Shown piece after piece: positions 60,147 to 64,000 of a stretch of 64,000 nucleotides of DNA (positions within the stretch are counted from its first letter, which is position 1; every line of letters starts with the position of its first letter). The notes under the pieces are model-generated. The model was not told the origin of the DNA and did no database searches. It worked only from the letters and a program-made list of their open reading frames with translations. The position numbers were made by a program, and so were the translations under genes. Source of the stretch: Antedon bifida (lineage: Eukaryota; Echinodermata; Crinoidea; Comatulida; Antedonidae). The stretch is taken from assembly GCA_963402885.1 (NCBI GenBank), contig OY727099.1, positions 6,994,001-7,058,000 of the forward strand, written 5' to 3'.

Positions 60147-63100
60147 TGTTTTAATACAGTTGATTGATACATCTCAGAATTGCCAAAATGTGGTTTTAAG
60201 GACAACTGCGAATGAAAAGTGTATTAACAGATTCATATCAATGAATAGATATATTGCCTTGCTAGCCAATTAATTTGCCATTGTATTTGATTAGGCGTTC
60301 AGTAATCACCAATAAGTAAATGGTAATTAATTAATTAATTAACAATGCTCATAAAATGTGCGTTGAGATATCTTGTGGCTTGTTATCATGTAGTCACCCT
60401 AATGCAAAACAGTACTTCAACTAAATTGTTGAACGTGCTATCCCGTGTAGTTTTGATCGATTAAGCGTGGTTAATTGTGTAACACAAGTGAGATGACCGA
60501 TCCATTGTGTCACGATTGGTCAAATTACGTCGATGCATTGTAGTCTAGTTGCTTGCAGTAATCGTATTCCATTTTCTAGTGTATATCTACAAATCTATCA
60601 TTTCAAAATATTCATTCATATTTTGATTTATAATTCAACTAATAGCTATTCAATAAAGGTATGTGCAATAAGTTTATATAATTCAATAAACAATTCTAAA
60701 AAATTAAAATTTTAAATATTAAAATTCAAAATTTGTCAGAAGACTAATTTTTTATCGGATTGTTAATTTAATTTTCAAGATTCTTTCATCAATTGAACTT
60801 TTTATATAGAATTAGTTTTGAGATTTTTAAACTTTACCTCATTTATCCATGATTTTTCATATTATACTAAAGATGTGCAGACACTATACTGGTAAATGCA
60901 TTGTTTATGCAATCCAATTATAATCCAACCCCCCCTGAAATTAAACTCTGGTCAAATACGGTATATCAAAAACAGCATTATTGTTTTTTAGGTGTTTTTT
61001 ATGCTATTAAATTACTTTTATATTTCAGCTATTTAACTAAATATAATCAATTTTTTAATCAATATTGTCGTATAAAGTGAGTATGTTTAAAAACAAGTTG
61101 TTAAGGCTGTGCGCATCATATTATGTATTTGTGGTTATCTATTATTACTAAAGGAGCTACACAGTAAATCACAATACATTACTGCAGAAAGTATGAATTA
61201 ACTTTGTCTAAGTTTTTGTAATGCTTTACCTTGATTTTAAAGTTTTTCATATTTTGAATTTTAAACTTTTTTTCGAAATGAGTATTTTGCTTATTAGTGG
61301 GTGCTTTGATGAGGATCAGGGAATTTATGATTGCATGATGGGAATGGGTCCTCGTAAACAGAGCGTTTGATCACATGCTTACTTACCGTTCAGCATTGTT
61401 ATAGCGTACCATCGCATTCAAACTGGCCCAAATATCTGAATGTTGCCGTAGTTGGAAAGAAATTTCTGTTATGCAATCAAAAAATCTCTAATATTTTATA
61501 ATTCCATAATATGCCCACCCGTTTTTATTTAATTAGTTTAATCAGTAATTTAATTTTTTGTAATTGTATTTGTATGTATTTTAAAGTATTAATTTTGCTT
61601 ATAATATTAGGTGGCTTATGAAGGTCTTTCATTTTGTAATTACAATATCAACTGCTTGTCAATTGGTTGCCAGTTTACAGGTGTTTTTTTTTCCAATTTT
61701 GAATGAAATTTTATAAATAATTTCAGCTTATGATATAGGTAGTGTACTGTAGATGGAGATAATATTCAGCATTTATATATATTGTGGTACTAGATGTTCA
61801 TATATACTGTAATTAGTTTTTTTCTTTTATATATATATATAAATTGCCAATGAGGACATTTTGATATTTAGTTTTATCGTGTTATGTATATTATTTTATA
61901 CAAATTTAAAAATGTTTTTGCTAAACTGAACATTTTATTAAATAAGTAAAGTCCTCAAATACACCCATTTAACAACAGAATAATTGTATAAAATTCTTTA
62001 TTGACTCCCAGCCTTTCTATAATAAATTCTATCTATATTTTATTTAATATACTGTACACATACAATAAATGCAGTTAAACATTTTTAAACATTTTAAAAT
62101 TAAATTGGATCAAGAGATATAATTTATTTCAGACATAGTTTTGATACGAATTATTTATTAAACTTATTATTATTGTATTTTAAATATAGCAAAAAACCAA
62201 ATTAATATTTTTATACCAAATAAGGAGATATATTGTCTTAATTTTATGCGATTATACTCTTTGCATCATCGTTTTTACCCTTTCTAAGATGATTCTATTG
62301 TAAAACATTTGTGTGTCGACCCGTAATGACAATTATTTATATAGGCTATTTTAAGATATTTATTTCTTAGACCATGGAGCTATAACATGCTTAGCCCAAC
62401 AAGTCATTTCAATAATTGTTCATGTTTGTTAAATTTAATTAAACTACTTATTATTTGTTTTAAAGACATTTTACCTGTAAATAATCCCAGCATTTTGCTT
62501 GCTTTTGTCATAGATTGTGGTGTTGGTTAATAAATGATGCGCTAATTAATAAATGTAAATTTGTATTTTATTGTCATTTATTTAGTCAACTGTTTATTTT
62601 ATATGTTTGATGAAACTGTCAGCACTGTACATTTTTTTTTATCAAAAGCGTTTCATTTCATTTATACCTTGATAATAACAACCGTAACTTAAATGCGTCT
62701 TTCGCGCTTCATACCAGAGTTTGAAATAATCCTGTCGCAAGTATTTTTCCACTTTCAGAAAGCGTGGTAAAATTTGATTAAAAAGCTACGGGTTTTTAGC
62801 AAGAAACCTATAGTAACTGGTGTATTATAATTCATTAATATTTCTACTCAATTTGAAAGTAAGAACTATTTTATTTGAATAATTGAATAGCCACAAGCTT
62901 CAATTTTAGCTAGGCCTAGACTTTTTATGAACTGGATGGTCAATAAAATAAGGCGACAGGACCTGCCATCCATTGAGGGGGTGATGTTCAAAAATTCGTG
63001 TCTATAATTATATGAATTGGGCCTAGCCTAGGTTTTTTTTATTAAATTTTGTAATAACACACCTTGGCTATGAAAAATGGTGGATATTTTGGTTTTCGAT

Positions 63101-63493
63101 GATTGATCAACATTGCCATTTTGATTTTGACTCATTTTGTTGCTTTTTTTTATTGATGTGTATGTATTTATTGATTGTATTGTTTTTGATGAATAAATTA
63201 AAGAGAGAGATTGGTTTGATTTGAACCGACAAAAGCATTTACTGTAATCTCTATAGAAACGGACGTTGATTTTATTTCAAACATGACTGTGTTCCGTCAC
63301 CAACATTTGTCCTGCATGACACTTTGACAGCAAGATAGCTTTAAACCAGTCTCACTATTGTACTGTACTGCACTACTGTACATCATGTCATAAATAAATA
63401 CCGATAATATAATAATACAACATAAAAAATTAGATTGTTTCTATGCAAAAATTATCTGATTAATTTGTAGAAAGCATTCTTTTTATTTTTCAG
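60147..63493. other. Intergenic AT-rich region
   Basis: Very AT-rich with no exon I can support. Short (TTAA)n and (TA)n runs occur near 60.33 and 61.83 kb. The promoter and any non-coding first exon of the downstream nucleoporin gene should lie towards its right end. Confidence 0.5.
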
Positions 63494-63500
63494 GAACAAG

Positions 63501-63708
63501 ATGAGTTTTAATTTTGGTGGTGGGGCTGCAGCTGCCCCAGGTGGCTTCTCATTTGGAGCTCCTAAACCAGCTGCTGCAGCTGCACCAGCAACTAGTGGCT
63601 TCTCTTTTGGAACTCCTGGTGCATCATCTGCAGCCAATCCTGTAGGAGGGACAACAGCCGGTATCACTGGGGGTATAGCTGCTGGTGCACCTTCTGGATT
63701 TTCATTTG
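63501..63708 (+). CDS. FG-repeat nucleoporin, probably Nup62, first coding exon
   Basis: A TTTTTATTTTTCAG acceptor ends at 63493 and the ATG follows seven bases later, so there is an upstream non-coding exon. The 69 codons are Ala/Gly/Pro-rich with phenylalanine-glycine repeats: MSFNFGGG, GGFSFGAPKP, SGFSFGTPG, SGFSFG. The opening resembles Nup62 (MSGFNFGG ... GGFTFG); Nup58 or Nup54 are alternatives. FG repeats line the nuclear pore and bind transport receptors. The frame stays open to 63780, but FG character stops at a possible donor TTTG/GTATTC, so I end the exon there. The coiled-coil part would lie beyond the window. Confidence 0.65.
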
Positions 63709-64000
63709 GTATTCAAACAAATATTATTAACACAGTTGACAGGGGGATAGCACTAGTGGAACATGCACCCCTCGACAGCTAAAAGGAAATTATAAATTAC
63801 TTTTTGGTATCTATTTTTAAGAGAATATATGTTTGTGCTCCTCTTGAGGCTTGTTTAGTTTCCTTCTGGCAAGCAAAATGTATTATAGCACCTCCTTCTT
63901 TTGTATGTAATGCACTTGTCAATTGTATGACCCACTATACGACCCTCAAAAGAGGTGCGTAATTTGTCCGATGTTCGTCATACCTTATGAATACCATGAC

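Noticed and set aside
63709-63780. Open-frame continuation of the Nup62-like exon to the stop at 63780
   Set aside because: FG/Ala-Gly character ends at a plausible donor; the following residues do not resemble a nucleoporin. An unusual short isoform cannot be excluded.
63830-63965. Weak inverted repeat (GCTCCTCTTGAGG / CCTCAAAAGAGGTGC)
   Set aside because: Short and imperfect, with no second copy seen; not enough to call an element.

Overview
The window is AT-rich, intron-rich animal DNA from an invertebrate. A deuterostome such as an echinoderm is my best guess, but that is inference only. The signs are short conserved exons with GT-AG introns (plus one AT-AC intron) separated by long introns full of MITEs, tRNA-derived SINEs and one CR1-like LINE. 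There is no operon structure and no virus-like element that I can support.

Four host genes are visible. (1) About 8.0-45.7 kb, + strand: a WW / MyTH4 / RhoGAP protein that matches the ARHGAP39 (Vilse/CrossGAP) family from its second WW domain to the natural stop. Fourteen exons were placed from splice sites and reading phase; the 5' end lies outside the window or was not found. (2) 50.9-52.8 kb, - strand: a complete three-exon gene of 212 codons whose product closely resembles the plant 'pathogen-related protein' family (predicted SnoaL/NTF2-like fold). (3) 55.2-60.0 kb, + strand: an eight-exon, 335-residue leucine-rich-repeat type I membrane protein built from 72-base repeat exons. (4) From 63.5 kb, + strand: the first coding exon of an FG-repeat nucleoporin, best match Nup62, running off the right edge.

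Layout: 1-8 kb is upstream sequence or the first intron of gene 1, with repeats and one GC-rich block. 8-20.5 kb holds the WW and linker exons. 20.5-39.9 kb is one 19.5-kb intron carrying an antisense LINE (about 22.18-25.92 kb) whose endonuclease/reverse transcriptase frame is open. 39.9-45.7 kb holds the compact MyTH4-RhoGAP exons. 45.7-50.9 kb is 3' UTR and intergenic sequence. Genes 2 to 4 follow.

The most distinctive feature is a set of palindromic non-autonomous elements. Family A (hairpin, about 130-190 bp) has 16 recognisable copies. Families B, D, F and G also end in TTAA-like sequence, and A, D, F and G share related outer ends, which suggests mobilisation by one kind of transposase. 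Other points of note are a U12-type AT-AC intron in the MyTH4 region of ARHGAP39, a tandem duplication that gives the LRR gene two competing splice acceptors with different C-terminal tails, a LINE whose ORF1 and ORF2 lie in one frame separated by a single TGA, and a MITE that may supply the poly(A) signal of the pathogen-related-like gene. The genes show no evident joint pathway; they look like unrelated neighbours.
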